Notes under the pieces: generated by a model | What the model was told of the DNA's origin: nothing | The model's input: only the letters and a program-made list of their open reading frames with translations | Database searches by the model: none | Program-made: the position numbers and the translations under genes | Shown here: one piece after another, positions 54,887 through 64,000 of the stretch | How the letters are laid out: every line of letters begins with the position of its first letter | Numbering within the stretch: position 1 is the first letter of the stretch | NCBI RefSeq assembly: GCF_014692525.1 | Contig: NZ_JACNYL010000005.1 | Coordinates: 124,001-188,000, forward strand | Source: Sphingobacterium chuzhouense | GTDB taxonomy: Bacteria; Bacteroidota; Bacteroidia; Sphingobacteriales; Sphingobacteriaceae | Length of the DNA stretch: 64,000 nucleotides | Direction: 5' to 3'

Positions 54887-56806
54887 ATGAACCTACAAAT
54901 TAAAAGTTTTGAGGAGTATGAGGAGGCGTATAAGTATAGCGTCGAAAACCCGGAAGCATTTTGGGGAGAAATTGCAGAAAACTTCTTTTGGAAACGAAAA
55001 TGGACTAATGTATTAAACTGGAACTTTACCGAACCTAACATCAAATGGTTCGAAGGGGGAAAGCTTAATATCACCGAAAATTGTTTAGATCGCCATATTT
55101 ATAATTTAGGAGATAAACCTGCCATTATATGGGAACCTAACGACCCAAATGAGGCACATCGCATCCTCACTTACAAACAACTTTTAGAGAAAGTCGAAGT
55201 CTTTGCGAACGTGTTGAAAAACAACAACGTAGTCAAGGGAGACCGTGTATGTATATATCTTCCTATGGTACCTGAGCTGGTCATCGCCGTATTGGCTTGT
55301 GCTCGTATTGGTGCCATCCATTCCGTTGTATTTGGTGGTTTCTCCGCTCGCTCTATCGCAGACCGAATCAACGATGCAGAATGTAAATTAGTCGTTACCT
55401 CGGATGGTGGATTCCGTGCGGGGAAAGTGCTGGAGTTAAAATCTATTGTGGACGACGCCCTTATGCAATGTGAATCCGTGGAACGTGTAATTGTATTAAC
55501 GCGTACGCGCACGCCGATATCTATGATAAAAGGTCGTGATGTATGGTGGGAAGACGAAATTAAAAAAGTGGAAACCCAAGGAAATCCTCCTTGTCCCGCG
55601 GAAGAAATGGATGCAGAAGATCCTTTGTTTGTACTCTATACATCGGGTTCGACTGGCAAACCTAAAGGCGTGGTACACACTACCGGAGGTTATATGGTCT
55701 ATACCGGATATACCTTCTCGAATGTATTCCAATATCAACCTGGTGAGGTCTATTTCTGTACCGCCGACATTGGTTGGATTACAGGCCACAGTTACATTGT
55801 ATATGGGCCACTGTCGCAAGGAGCAACGTCGTTAATGTTCGAAGGAACACCGACTTACCCCAATGCAGGACGTCTTTGGGATATCGTTGATAAATATAAA
55901 GTAAACATCTTATATACAGCGCCTACGGCCATTCGCTCTCTAATGGCTTTTGGAGACGAGTATCTAGAAGGTAAGGACCTGAGCAGTATCAAAAAATTAG
56001 GATCTGTAGGCGAGCCTATTAATGAAGAAGCTTGGCATTGGTTCAATGAAAAAATCGGAAAGGGCAAAGCACCGATTGCCGATACTTGGTGGCAGACAGA
56101 AAATGGTGGTATATTGATTGCACCGATGGCGGGTATCTCGCCAACCATTCCTAGTTACGCGATGTTACCACTTCCTGGTGTACAACCGTGTTTAATGGAT
56201 GAAGATGGCAAAGAAATCGAAGGCAATGATGTAACGGGAAACCTATGTATCAAGTTCCCATGGCCAGGCATGTTGCGCACAACTTGGGGCGATCACGAAC
56301 GATGCCGCCAAACCTATTTCTCCACCTATCCAAACAAATATTTCACGGGTGACGGTTGTTACAGAAACCCCGAAGGTTATTATAAAATTACAGGACGTGT
56401 GGATGATGTGTTGAATGTTTCCGGCCACCGTATCGGTACCGCAGAGGTGGAAAATGCGATCAACATGCACTCTGACGTCGTCGAATCTGCAATTGTGGGG
56501 TATCCGCATCCAGTTAAAGGGCAGGGTATTTATGCGTATGTGATTGTAGCGAACCATCATATCGATGCCGAAAGTACGCGCAAGGACATTATGCAAACTA
56601 TTACACGCTTAATTGGCGCGATTGCTAAACCGGATATTATTCAGTTCGTATCGGATTTACCGAAAACACGTTCCGGAAAAATTATGCGTCGTATTTTACG
56701 CAAAATTGCAGAAGGCGAAGTCAACAATTTAGGCGATACTTCTACGCTACAGGATCCAACCGTGGTCGAAGCGATCATCAAAGGAGCAGAAGAAATGAAG
56801 AAATAG
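54887..56806 (+). CDS. acs: Acetyl-CoA synthetase (AMP-forming)
   Basis: A 639-residue cytosolic enzyme that makes acetyl-CoA from acetate, ATP and CoA. Motifs: FVLYTSGSTGKPKGVVHTTGGYM (adenylate P-loop), YFCTADIGWITGHSYIVYGPL, ADTWWQTENGGILIAP, YFTGDGCYRNPEGYYKITGRVDDVLNVSGHRIGTAEVE, and the acetylation-site Lys598 in KTRSGKIMRRILRKIA. Length and motif set fit Acs rather than propionyl- or acyl-CoA synthetases. A perfect inverted repeat lies just upstream, suggesting regulation, and a terminator follows. Confidence 0.96.
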   Translation: MNLQIKSFEEYEEAYKYSVENPEAFWGEIAENFFWKRKWTNVLNWNFTEPNIKWFEGGKLNITENCLDRHIYNLGDKPAIIWEPNDPNEAHRILTYKQLLEKVEVFANVLKNNNVVKGDRVCIYLPMVPELVIAVLACARIGAIHSVVFGGFSARSIADRINDAECKLVVTSDGGFRAGKVLELKSIVDDALMQCESVERVIVLTRTRTPISMIKGRDVWWEDEIKKVETQGNPPCPAEEMDAEDPLFVLYTSGSTGKPKGVVHTTGGYMVYTGYTFSNVFQYQPGEVYFCTADIGWITGHSYIVYGPLSQGATSLMFEGTPTYPNAGRLWDIVDKYKVNILYTAPTAIRSLMAFGDEYLEGKDLSSIKKLGSVGEPINEEAWHWFNEKIGKGKAPIADTWWQTENGGILIAPMAGISPTIPSYAMLPLPGVQPCLMDEDGKEIEGNDVTGNLCIKFPWPGMLRTTWGDHERCRQTYFSTYPNKYFTGDGCYRNPEGYYKITGRVDDVLNVSGHRIGTAEVENAINMHSDVVESAIVGYPHPVKGQGIYAYVIVANHHIDAESTRKDIMQTITRLIGAIAKPDIIQFVSDLPKTRSGKIMRRILRKIAEGEVNNLGDTSTLQDPTVVEAIIKGAEEMKK

Positions 56807-56831
56807 CTAAAAAGAAGATAAACAGCATTAA

Positions 56832-56866
56832 AAAAGCCTCTCGCAAAAACGAGAGGCTTTTATTTT
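56832..56866. terminator. Bidirectional terminator between acs and the porin gene
   Basis: A 12-bp perfect stem (AAAAGCCTCTCG / CGAGAGGCTTTT) with a CAAAAA loop and T-rich tail, between convergent genes. Confidence 0.85.
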
Positions 56867-56882
56867 TTATCTTGGGAAAGGA

Positions 56883-57512
56883 TTAAAATTCAAATCCTAC
56901 GCCTAAACTAAGTACTTGATTCTTCACCTTTGGACTATCAATATTTTCTAAATTTGCTAGTCCCAAACCATATCCTAAATTAAACAGAATCCCATTGGAC
57001 AACTTATACCCTGCTAAAAAGTTTGCACCGTAATCTATTCGTTTCATTTCATCATCACTTGATCCAATGTTTATATCTTGGCTTATATTTCCATTTTTAG
57101 CTTTGGCTGAGACGTTAAATCCTAAATATGGCCCTGCACCGACGAAAACAGAACCAACTGTACCGGTTGGGATATAGTATACTGCATTTACGGGAATCTC
57201 AATGGACATAAAATTCAAAGTAGCTGTTTCTCCGGCAGCCCCTCCCGTAAAATGTCCTTCTTTAACTTTTCCTCCTTTTCCTTGTAAAGAAACGCCAGGT
57301 TGGATAGCGAAATTCGGAGCAGCCAAAATACTTGCGTAACCGCTCACATAGAAATTTGTTGAAGCGTCCGATGTGTAACTCATGTTAACATCATCGGCAG
57401 TTATTTTAACTTTAGGTAGGTTAAGCCCAGCTTTAACTCCATAACTTACCTGTGCATTTGCACCTGCTGCCAATAAAAATGTAGCACCTAATGAAAGTAA
57501 AATTTTTTTCAT
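56883..57512 (-). CDS. Outer-membrane beta-barrel protein (porin-family)
   Basis: A 209-residue secreted protein: signal peptide (1-20, ending GANA), then YGVKAGLNLPKV, the usual start of Bacteroidota 8-strand barrels, alternating beta strands (FAIQPGVSLQGKGGK, IPVNAVYYIPTG, VFVGAGPYLGFNV), and a C-terminal strand closing VLSLGVGFEF with terminal Phe as expected for BAM-recognised barrels. Function is unknown. Preceded by an A+T-rich leader. Confidence 0.92.
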   Translation of the reverse strand: MKKILLSLGATFLLAAGANAQVSYGVKAGLNLPKVKITADDVNMSYTSDASTNFYVSGYASILAAPNFAIQPGVSLQGKGGKVKEGHFTGGAAGETATLNFMSIEIPVNAVYYIPTGTVGSVFVGAGPYLGFNVSAKAKNGNISQDINIGSSDDEMKRIDYGANFLAGYKLSNGILFNLGYGLGLANLENIDSPKVKNQVLSLGVGFEF

Positions 57513-57580
57513 AATTGTTTAATTAAATTTTATTAGGCGCTAAGCTACAATAAACAAACGATATTTTCAAAAAATATTTA

Positions 57581-58648
57581 CTAATCCAAAGTAAAGGTAA
57601 ACTGCTGATTATCTTCGGTTTTATAAGCTAAATCCTGTGTAGCAGGCGAAATAGCAAATAAGGGTGAAAAAGTCTTTACTTTTACGGTATTGCCATCTGG
57701 CATAAATTCTAAATAGCGCAACCAGCCGTCGCCACCGTTTCCATGCCAACCTCCTCCCATCGCCTGCGCATTAAACGTCATCTGCGACACCGTTTTTCCA
57801 GCGGCATTCTTATCACGTCTAAAACCTAGATGCGCGTCAAAATTATCTGGAGCACCAATATGTCCAGAAAAAACTAAGCGGATATTCTTCGATGGTTTCA
57901 CCAATTTCTCAAACAAGGCAGCTCCATAGTTTACATCTTCCATTTTGTAACCTTCTTTTTTTATATGCTCACTCTTGCTATTGAGGTATGTATGCGTTAG
58001 CAAAATCACCTCCTTGTCTGCATAAGGCTTTGCTTCTAAGACATGTCTTGCCCAATTGATCACCGTATCACGCGGTGCAAATTCCAACACCATGACCAGC
58101 CAATCTTTACCGTGTGGCGTATGAAATTCATAAAGGGCATTCACCGCACTAGATTGACCATTTATCTGTGGACCAATCTCCCGCAATGCACGTTGGTTAA
58201 ATCCATTTTGATTCACATTAAAATACTTGTCATAATTGGTAGAGCGGTATTCTGCACTTCGATAACCGAAATCATGGTTTCCGGTTGCGAGTACATAAGG
58301 CACACGGTTATCCAATGTCTCAAAGGCGTTTCTTACATTTTGCCATTGCTTCAAACTATTCGCTGTACCATCATTTCCTTTCAAATGGATCAAATCATTA
58401 TGTTCCACCAGATCCCCCGTACACAATACAAACTGCGTGTTCAACTTATCCACGTTTTCATATATCCAACCGGTCATCAAGTTCAGTATCCCAACATTTT
58501 TGTGAAAACGCGTATACGTCTGCGGATCTGGCATCAAGATCAAGGACCAAGATTCATTATCAGTAAGTGCCGGCTTTTGGTACTGTGCGGCTACCTGAAA
58601 ATAGCATAAAAAAGCTAACAGGGGGAGCAATAGGTTTATTCTCTTCAT
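57581..58648 (-). CDS. Secreted metallophosphoesterase
   Basis: A 355-residue calcineurin-like phosphoesterase with a signal peptide (1-21). The metal-site motifs are in order: LMPDPQTYT (an unusual D-P-Q in place of D-x-H), FVLCTGDLVEHND, VLATGNHDFGY, ILLTHTYLNS and VFSGHIGAPD. The substrate is unknown; secretion suggests nucleotides, phospholipids or phosphorylated polymers. It is upstream of the porin gene on the same strand (68 nt) and diverges from mrpA. Confidence 0.9.
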   Translation of the reverse strand: MKRINLLLPLLAFLCYFQVAAQYQKPALTDNESWSLILMPDPQTYTRFHKNVGILNLMTGWIYENVDKLNTQFVLCTGDLVEHNDLIHLKGNDGTANSLKQWQNVRNAFETLDNRVPYVLATGNHDFGYRSAEYRSTNYDKYFNVNQNGFNQRALREIGPQINGQSSAVNALYEFHTPHGKDWLVMVLEFAPRDTVINWARHVLEAKPYADKEVILLTHTYLNSKSEHIKKEGYKMEDVNYGAALFEKLVKPSKNIRLVFSGHIGAPDNFDAHLGFRRDKNAAGKTVSQMTFNAQAMGGGWHGNGGDGWLRYLEFMPDGNTVKVKTFSPLFAISPATQDLAYKTEDNQQFTFTLD

Positions 58649-58745
58649 GCTCTAAAAATAACAATATTTCAAAAAACAACCTGACAAATTGCGGATTTTT
58701 TGTAATTTTATAACGTTTCCAACATTATTTAAACATAAAGACTGC

Positions 58746-61055
58746 ATGCTATTTACTGTTTTAACAGGGTTAATAACATCGAGCCTTCTCGTTCCTTTCG
58801 GCAAGTTTATTAAGACGAAATGGAGTATTTTGCTTCCATTTATACCTGTCATTCTTTTTTTGTTCTATCTATGGCATGTGCCTGTAGTAGCGAACGGAAC
58901 GAACATTGTTCAACACCTTGCTTGGGTTCCCAGCTTAGGCATTAACTTCGACTTTCGATTGGATGGTTTATCCTTACTTTTCGCACTGTTGATTACAGGA
59001 ATTGGAACGGGAATCTTTTTTTATGGCCGCAGTTATCTAAAGGGACATGTTTACTTTGACCGTTTTTTTGCCTATCTGCTCCTTTTTATGAGTGCCATGT
59101 TAGGTGTTGTACTGTCCAATAATATCCTGACGTTATTTATTTTCTGGGAATTGACCAGTATCAGCTCCTTTTTTCTCATTGGTTTTAATAACGACAGCAA
59201 AGCGTCACGAAACAGTGCATTAATGGCGCTGAGTATTACCGGGATGGGCGGATTCTTCCTATTAGCCGGACTAATATTAACCGGTAACATTGCAGGAACT
59301 TTCGTTATCAGCGAATTGTTTGCACACCATGACCAGTTGATAGCACATCCATTATATCCGTTAATAGTGGGACTCATATGTATTGGCGCCTTTACCAAGT
59401 CAGCACAATTCCCATTTCATTTTTGGCTACCGGGTGCTATGAAAGCACCTACACCGGTATCGGCGTATCTTCATTCAGCCACCATGGTAAAAGCCGGGGT
59501 ATATTTGCTCGCGCGTTTCACACCGATATTGGGAAATACCGAGCTATGGGGTATTACGCTCATGATCGTAGGAGGTTTTACGATGATTTTCGCCGCTGTA
59601 CATTCCCTTTTCCGTACAGATTTAAAGGGTATTCTTGCTTACTCTACTGTTTCTGCATTAGGTATTTTAACCTTTTTGCTAGGTGTTGGTACAAAGGATG
59701 CGATCGTGGCGGTCAGCGTATTTATTTTAGTACACGCATTATACAAAGCCACCTTGTTCATGGTGACCGGGATAATTGATCACGAAACACATACACGCGA
59801 TATTACCAAATTAAAAGGGCTGCGTAAAGTGATGATGCCTGTTTTTATAGCATCATTATTGGCAGCACTGTCCAGCGCGGGCGTACCAGCTACTTTCGGT
59901 TTCATTGGCAAGGACTTGATTTACGAAGCGACGTTAAACTTTAAAGAAAACTGGGCCATCTGGTTAACTGCTCTCGCTGTACTTACAAACATCGGGTTGG
60001 TGACCGCTGGGTTCAGAGCCGGTATTAAACCATTTGCAGGAAAACTGCCGGAAGAATTCCGGCATGTGCGTCTTCCGTACAAGTCTATGTGGATTCCACC
60101 AATGATATTAGCCGTGCTGGGTATATTATTTGGTCTATTCCCCGGAGTCGTGGGTGCTTATTTCAACCACCAAACCGCGAATGCGATCGCCGGAGGAGAA
60201 ACAGATATGCATCTTCAGTTATGGCATGGATTTAATATCGTCCTTACCCTAAGTGTTGCTACATTAGCTGCAGGAATCGCTTTATATTTTGCCAATAACC
60301 CTACAGAGGAAAAATTACTTGCACTCGAACGGTTTAACGTCATTTCATCACAGCACATTTTTCGTCGGATTGGCAACGGCATAGAAAAGGTTGCTAGCTG
60401 GTATACAAATACTATTCACAACGGATACCTTCGCTCCTATCATCTTAAGATTATCCTGTTTGCGGAACTATTGTTAGGGTACAAGCTATGGCTAGGCGGC
60501 CCTGTTCGGATCGATTACGCAAACTTGACACCGCTATCTTGGTATGAATTTGGTATTGCGGCTATCCTATTAGGTGCGATGTACCTTATCGTTTCAACGA
60601 AATCGCGTCTGACCGCAGTTGTTTCCACCAGTGTCATTGGATATTGTATTTGTTTAATGTTTGTGTTCTACAGTGCCCCCGATTTGGCCATGACACAATT
60701 CACTATCGATACGTTGACTACGGTATTGTTCGTATTGGTTTTATACAAACTTCCACCATTTATCAATTTTACAAGCCGGGGTGTTCCCATACGAGATGCT
60801 ATCGTAGCATTAGGTTTCGGAGTCATCATTTCTCTCATTGCCCTACGTGTGCTTTACGAACCTAACTCGACCGCGATTAGTGACTTTTACGGTGAAAACG
60901 CGTATTTATTAGCCAAAGGAAAAAATGTGGTCAACGTGATATTGGTAGACTTCCGTGGAATGGATACGATGTTCGAAACAGTTGTGCTATCTATTGCTGC
61001 ATTAGGTGTTTACAGTTTACTTAAACTACGATTGAAATCGTCGGAAAAGGAATAA
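58746..61055 (+). CDS. mrpA: Mrp/Mnh Na+/H+ antiporter subunit A
   Basis: A 769-residue membrane protein from the ATG at 58746; the longest frame starts with a TTG in the promoter region. It is NuoL-like in its first ~500 residues (FDFRLDGLSLLFALLITGIG, LFIFWELTSISSFFLIGFN, FPFHFWLPGAMKAPTPVSAYLHSATMVKAGVYLLARF, HALYKATLFMVTGIIDHETHTRD) with the conserved proton-channel Lys and Glu. The C-terminal ~200 residues match the MrpA/MbhD-MbhE-like extension (FYSAPDLAMTQFTIDTLTTVLFVLVLYKLP). It starts a six-gene operon. Confidence 0.96.
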   Translation: MLFTVLTGLITSSLLVPFGKFIKTKWSILLPFIPVILFLFYLWHVPVVANGTNIVQHLAWVPSLGINFDFRLDGLSLLFALLITGIGTGIFFYGRSYLKGHVYFDRFFAYLLLFMSAMLGVVLSNNILTLFIFWELTSISSFFLIGFNNDSKASRNSALMALSITGMGGFFLLAGLILTGNIAGTFVISELFAHHDQLIAHPLYPLIVGLICIGAFTKSAQFPFHFWLPGAMKAPTPVSAYLHSATMVKAGVYLLARFTPILGNTELWGITLMIVGGFTMIFAAVHSLFRTDLKGILAYSTVSALGILTFLLGVGTKDAIVAVSVFILVHALYKATLFMVTGIIDHETHTRDITKLKGLRKVMMPVFIASLLAALSSAGVPATFGFIGKDLIYEATLNFKENWAIWLTALAVLTNIGLVTAGFRAGIKPFAGKLPEEFRHVRLPYKSMWIPPMILAVLGILFGLFPGVVGAYFNHQTANAIAGGETDMHLQLWHGFNIVLTLSVATLAAGIALYFANNPTEEKLLALERFNVISSQHIFRRIGNGIEKVASWYTNTIHNGYLRSYHLKIILFAELLLGYKLWLGGPVRIDYANLTPLSWYEFGIAAILLGAMYLIVSTKSRLTAVVSTSVIGYCICLMFVFYSAPDLAMTQFTIDTLTTVLFVLVLYKLPPFINFTSRGVPIRDAIVALGFGVIISLIALRVLYEPNSTAISDFYGENAYLLAKGKNVVNVILVDFRGMDTMFETVVLSIAALGVYSLLKLRLKSSEKE

Positions 61056-61069
61056 AGAAATTATAAGAT

Positions 61070-61480
61070 ATGAAGAGTGCTATATTACAGACGGCTACGC
61101 GATATTTACTCCCGATATTGCTGTTATTTTCATTTTTCTTGCTCCTGCGTGGACATTATTATCCCGGAGGTGGTTTTGTCGGCGGATTAGTCGCTTCTAT
61201 TGCCTTTGTATTACATAGCTTCGCCAACGGCACGGAAAACACCATGAAAATACTTCGGTACAAACCGCTATCATTGATTCCCATTGGATTGGCGACCTCG
61301 GCAGTAAGCGTTACTTTCCCGTTATTATTCGGACTTCCACCCATGACAGGACTATGGTTTGAGGAACCTATCCCGGTTATAGGCATGATCGGTTCTGCGT
61401 TATTTTTTGACATAGGTGTATATCTGGTCGTGATCGGTGTTGTTTTAACTATTTTGTTTACCATAGCCCTAAACGATTGA
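61070..61480 (+). CDS. mrpB: Mrp Na+/H+ antiporter subunit B
   Basis: A 136-residue membrane protein with about four helices (YLLPILLLFSFFLLLRGHYYPGGGFVGGLVASIAFVLH; the PGGGFVGG motif is diagnostic). It resembles the MrpB subunit that packs against MrpA. It lies 14 nt after mrpA and 1 nt before mrpC. Confidence 0.95.
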   Translation: MKSAILQTATRYLLPILLLFSFFLLLRGHYYPGGGFVGGLVASIAFVLHSFANGTENTMKILRYKPLSLIPIGLATSAVSVTFPLLFGLPPMTGLWFEEPIPVIGMIGSALFFDIGVYLVVIGVVLTILFTIALND

Positions 61481-61481
61481 T

Positions 61482-61838
61482 ATGGAATTACTATTGGTTT
61501 TAATATTAGGTTTATTATATGCTGCCGGTGTATATCTAATTTTGCGGAGAAGCATGGTGAAACTTCTGCTAGGTATTATGCTGTTAGGCAATGGTGCAAA
61601 CATTTTAATTTTCGTCCTCGGAAAAATTACGAAGGGAAGCCCTCCGGTTATTGACGGAGCATACAAAGTTTTTCAAGATATCTATGCCGATCCTATACCA
61701 CAAGCGTTGATTTTAACCGCTATTGTTATCAGTTTTGGTTTAACTTCCTTTGCCATTGTACTATTAAAACGAGTATATGCATTAGTGGACTCGGATGACT
61801 TAGACGATTTAAATACTCCTGAAGAAGAAGATATATGA
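61482..61838 (+). CDS. mrpC: Mrp Na+/H+ antiporter subunit C (NuoK-like)
   Basis: A 118-residue protein with three helices, homologous to NuoK: LLYAAGVYLILRRSMVKLLLGIMLLGNGANILIF and DPIPQALILTAIVISFGLTSFAIVLLKRVY. An acidic tail (DSDDLDDLNTPEEEDI) ends the protein. Stop overlaps the mrpD start (ATGA). Confidence 0.96.
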   Translation: MELLLVLILGLLYAAGVYLILRRSMVKLLLGIMLLGNGANILIFVLGKITKGSPPVIDGAYKVFQDIYADPIPQALILTAIVISFGLTSFAIVLLKRVYALVDSDDLDDLNTPEEEDI

Positions 61839-63346
61839 TAGACAACCATATTTTAGCACCTATTTTTGTGCAATTATTTACGGCAATAATCCAACTTATG
61901 TGTTGGAGAAAAACACTCACACAACGCTACCTAAGTGTTGGTGGGAGTTTAATTGGCCTTATGGTTGCTTTTCGGCTGTTTAATCGGGTATATGAAGGCG
62001 GTATACTCACTTTGAATGCAGCAAACTGGGACGCTCCTTTTGGGATTGTCTTCGTCGCAGATCTCTTAAGTGTTACATTGGTATTGCTCACATCTATTGC
62101 CTGTTTTGCCGTTTCGATCTTTTCATCGGTAGGCCTTAGTCGACAACGAATGCTCTACGGATATTTCCCAATTTTTCATTTTCTCATTATGGGATTACAT
62201 GGGGCATTCTTAACAGGTGACATCTTCAATTTATACGTTTATTTTGAGGTCATTATTATCTCTTCTTTTGTACTGATGACCCTAGGCGGAAGAAAAGCCC
62301 AGCTAGAGGGCGCTGTTAAATACATGGCCATGAATATTTTGGCTTCCATGTTTTTTCTAACCGGAATCGGGATTCTCTACGGTATTACCGGCTCACTCAA
62401 TATGGCAGATTTGTCCATCAGAATCCAAGAGGTGCAAAATAAGGCCCTCATCGGTATCACATCCTGTTTTTTTATTATTGGTTTTGGTATTAAGTCGGCA
62501 GTTTTTCCACTGTATTATTGGTTACCGTCTTCATACCATACCCCCCCCTCTGCGGTTGCTGCGACTTTTGGTGGTTTATTGACAAAAGTTGGCATCTATG
62601 CTATGTTGCGTGTTTTTAGCTTGATATTTATTCCAGACGATTTCACGCGAATACTTTTAATGGTCATCGCTGTATTGACCATCTTAACCGGAGCATTTGG
62701 TGCTCTTATAAAGACGAACATACGGAGACTATTTTCTTATCTGATCGTATGTCATATTGGTTTCATGATAGGAGGTATTGCCATGTTCAGCAAGGTCGCC
62801 CTTATGGGAGCTGTATTCTATCTAATACATGATATTATGGTTAAAACTAACATGTTTCTCATCGCAGGGCTTATCCGTCAATTGAGAGGAACAATGGATA
62901 TGAACAAACTCGGCGGCCTGTACAGCGAGTATCCAAAAATATCGCTCATCGTCGCCATTGTCTTATTTTCGCTCGTGGGGATACCACCGTTATCTGGATT
63001 TTGGCCAAAAGTCTTTCTTTTTCAAGAAGCTTTTTCCCAACATCAATACTTCTACATAGCTGCCTTGATCATCGGTAGCTTCGTGACATTATATGTTATC
63101 GCTAAGATGTGGTCTGAAGTATTTTGGAAAAATCCACCTGCTTCCGAGGGGATGGAAAATCTCTTCGCCCCCATGCCTCCCTATAAGAAAATACTCATGG
63201 TACTTCCGATAGGGTTAATGGCACTTGCGACACTATATATAGGATTAAATGCAGAAGCTATCGTCAAAGTAACAGACATAATATCGACACAGTTAATGGA
63301 TCCTTCGGCATATATTGATGCCGTTTTGGGAAATAAAACGGATTAA
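61835..63346 (+). CDS. mrpD: Mrp Na+/H+ antiporter subunit D
   Basis: A 503-residue NuoM/N-like proton-translocating subunit with about 14 helices. Conserved: FNLYVYFEVIIISSFVLMTLGG (Glu in helix 5), FGIKSAVFPLYYWLPSSYHTPPSAVAATFGGLLTKVGIYAMLRVF (channel Lys residues), and LVGIPPLSGFWPKVFLF. Coupled to mrpC by ATGA overlap and to mrpE by a 3-nt gap. Confidence 0.96.
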   Translation: MIDNHILAPIFVQLFTAIIQLMCWRKTLTQRYLSVGGSLIGLMVAFRLFNRVYEGGILTLNAANWDAPFGIVFVADLLSVTLVLLTSIACFAVSIFSSVGLSRQRMLYGYFPIFHFLIMGLHGAFLTGDIFNLYVYFEVIIISSFVLMTLGGRKAQLEGAVKYMAMNILASMFFLTGIGILYGITGSLNMADLSIRIQEVQNKALIGITSCFFIIGFGIKSAVFPLYYWLPSSYHTPPSAVAATFGGLLTKVGIYAMLRVFSLIFIPDDFTRILLMVIAVLTILTGAFGALIKTNIRRLFSYLIVCHIGFMIGGIAMFSKVALMGAVFYLIHDIMVKTNMFLIAGLIRQLRGTMDMNKLGGLYSEYPKISLIVAIVLFSLVGIPPLSGFWPKVFLFQEAFSQHQYFYIAALIIGSFVTLYVIAKMWSEVFWKNPPASEGMENLFAPMPPYKKILMVLPIGLMALATLYIGLNAEAIVKVTDIISTQLMDPSAYIDAVLGNKTD

Positions 63347-63349
63347 GAT

Positions 63350-63826
63350 ATGATTAAGAATTTTTTAATGAACCTGCTGCTCTCAGCGATCTGGGTGGCA
63401 CTTACAGGTTCTCTTTATTACACCAACTTTTTGTTTGGATTCATGATTGGGTTCTTTATCCTCTGGATCATGAATCGAAACGAAACAGATCAACGGTATT
63501 TTTATCGTGTTCCGAAGATTATAAGCTTTGTTTTTTATTTTCTTTGGGAGCTGTTCAAAGCGAACTTACAGGTGGCGTTCGATGTGATTACGCCAAAATA
63601 TTTCTTCAAGCCGGGGATTGTCAAATATCCGATGAGTGCTCGGACAGATTTTGAAATAAACTTGTTGACAACTATGATCTCGCTGACGCCGGGTACACTT
63701 ATTGTGGACATCAGCGATGACAAAAAGACAATTTATATCCACGTGATGTACCTAACGGATCCAGAAACATTTGTTAGACAAACGCAAACTGGTTTGGAGA
63801 GAAGATTATTAGCGATTTTAAGATGA
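63350..63826 (+). CDS. mrpE: Mrp Na+/H+ antiporter subunit E
   Basis: A 158-residue protein with two N-terminal helices (about 5-40) and a helix around residue 60, then a cytosolic alpha/beta domain. Signature: TLISLTPGTLIVDISDDKKTIYIHVMYLTDP, typical of MrpE/MnhE. Its TGA stop overlaps the mrpF ATG (ATGA). Confidence 0.95.
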   Translation: MIKNFLMNLLLSAIWVALTGSLYYTNFLFGFMIGFFILWIMNRNETDQRYFYRVPKIISFVFYFLWELFKANLQVAFDVITPKYFFKPGIVKYPMSARTDFEINLLTTMISLTPGTLIVDISDDKKTIYIHVMYLTDPETFVRQTQTGLERRLLAILR

Positions 63827-64000
63827 TTACACTAGAAGCATATTTCGATTACGTTATTCTCCCGATATTGTCCATTTCGGTTATGTTGGTGTTCATCAGG
63901 CTATTCAAAGGTCCTGCGGTAGTAGACCGTGTTGTAGCGCTCGACTTAATTATCACTATTGGGATCGGAATTATAACCGTATATAGCATCCGTTCGAACC
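63823..64000 (+). CDS. mrpF: Mrp Na+/H+ antiporter subunit F, C-terminus cut by window edge
   Basis: The first 59 residues are visible (MITLEAYFDYVILPILSISV...). RLFKGPAVVDRVVALDLI is the diagnostic MrpF motif, located between the first and second helices. mrpG is expected next, beyond the window. Confidence 0.93.
   Translation, partial: MITLEAYFDYVILPILSISVMLVFIRLFKGPAVVDRVVALDLIITIGIGIITVYSIRSN

Noticed and set aside
1..64000. CRISPR arrays, insertion sequences, integrases, phage genes or restriction/defence systems
   Set aside because: None seen in reading frames or repeats on either strand.

Overview
The window looks like a chromosomal segment of a Sphingobacteriaceae-type Bacteroidota, related to Pedobacter and Sphingobacterium. 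Evidence: a SusC/SusD pair, a hybrid two-component regulator (HTCS), a heparinase III very close to that of Pedobacter heparinus, bacillithiol synthesis (BshA), repeated TAnnTTTG -7 promoter elements, weak Shine-Dalgarno sites and moderate-to-low GC by eye. No rRNA, tRNA, CRISPR array, insertion sequence or phage gene was seen.

Positions 1-22102 are a polysaccharide utilization locus (PUL) that most likely handles heparin/heparan sulfate or a related glycosaminoglycan. The minus-strand operon runs from 18585 down to 2585: a DUF4962/heparinase II/III-type lyase, SusC, SusD, three sulfatase genes (one broken by an internal deletion with frameshift) and the HTCS. A second minus-strand unit with its own promoter carries a FucP-like MFS permease and a lipoprotein heparinase III-like lyase that runs off the left edge. 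Diverging on the plus strand are a GH88 unsaturated glucuronyl hydrolase and HepC heparinase III. The inferred flow is: sulfatases and lyases cut the chain, SusCD imports oligosaccharides, GH88 removes the unsaturated uronic acid, the MFS permease takes up a product, and the HTCS senses an oligosaccharide in the periplasm.

Positions 22200-58650 are core genome in short operons on both strands: bshA, pyrH-frr, a Tat/lipobox sugar-isomerase-fold protein with SixA, a DUF255 thioredoxin-fold protein and an FKBP; mnmD; ccmE-ccmF (cytochrome c maturation, CcmE with Cys in place of the heme-binding His); a DUF2520 protein; an FMN glutamate-synthase-like protein; a MarR regulator; a nitrilase; a polyprenyl synthase; a glycosyltransferase with a DUF59 protein; a KhtTU-like K+/H+ antiporter pair; recJ, lptB, a GH3-like protein and ilvE; miaA, a pRiA4b-ORF3-like protein and cca; pdxA diverging from rsmA; an FAD monooxygenase and a D-2-hydroxyacid dehydrogenase; a divergent UbiA-like membrane protein; acs behind a perfect inverted repeat; an OmpA-like-barrel porin; and a metallophosphoesterase.

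Positions 58746-64000 hold an Mrp-type multisubunit Na+/H+ antiporter operon, mrpABCDEF, with mrpF cut by the right edge. Several coding starts were moved downstream of the longest reading frame because a -7 promoter element, a signal peptide or a family N-terminus fits the later start. The only stretch over 300 bases without a gene is the divergent PUL regulatory region at 18586-18928.
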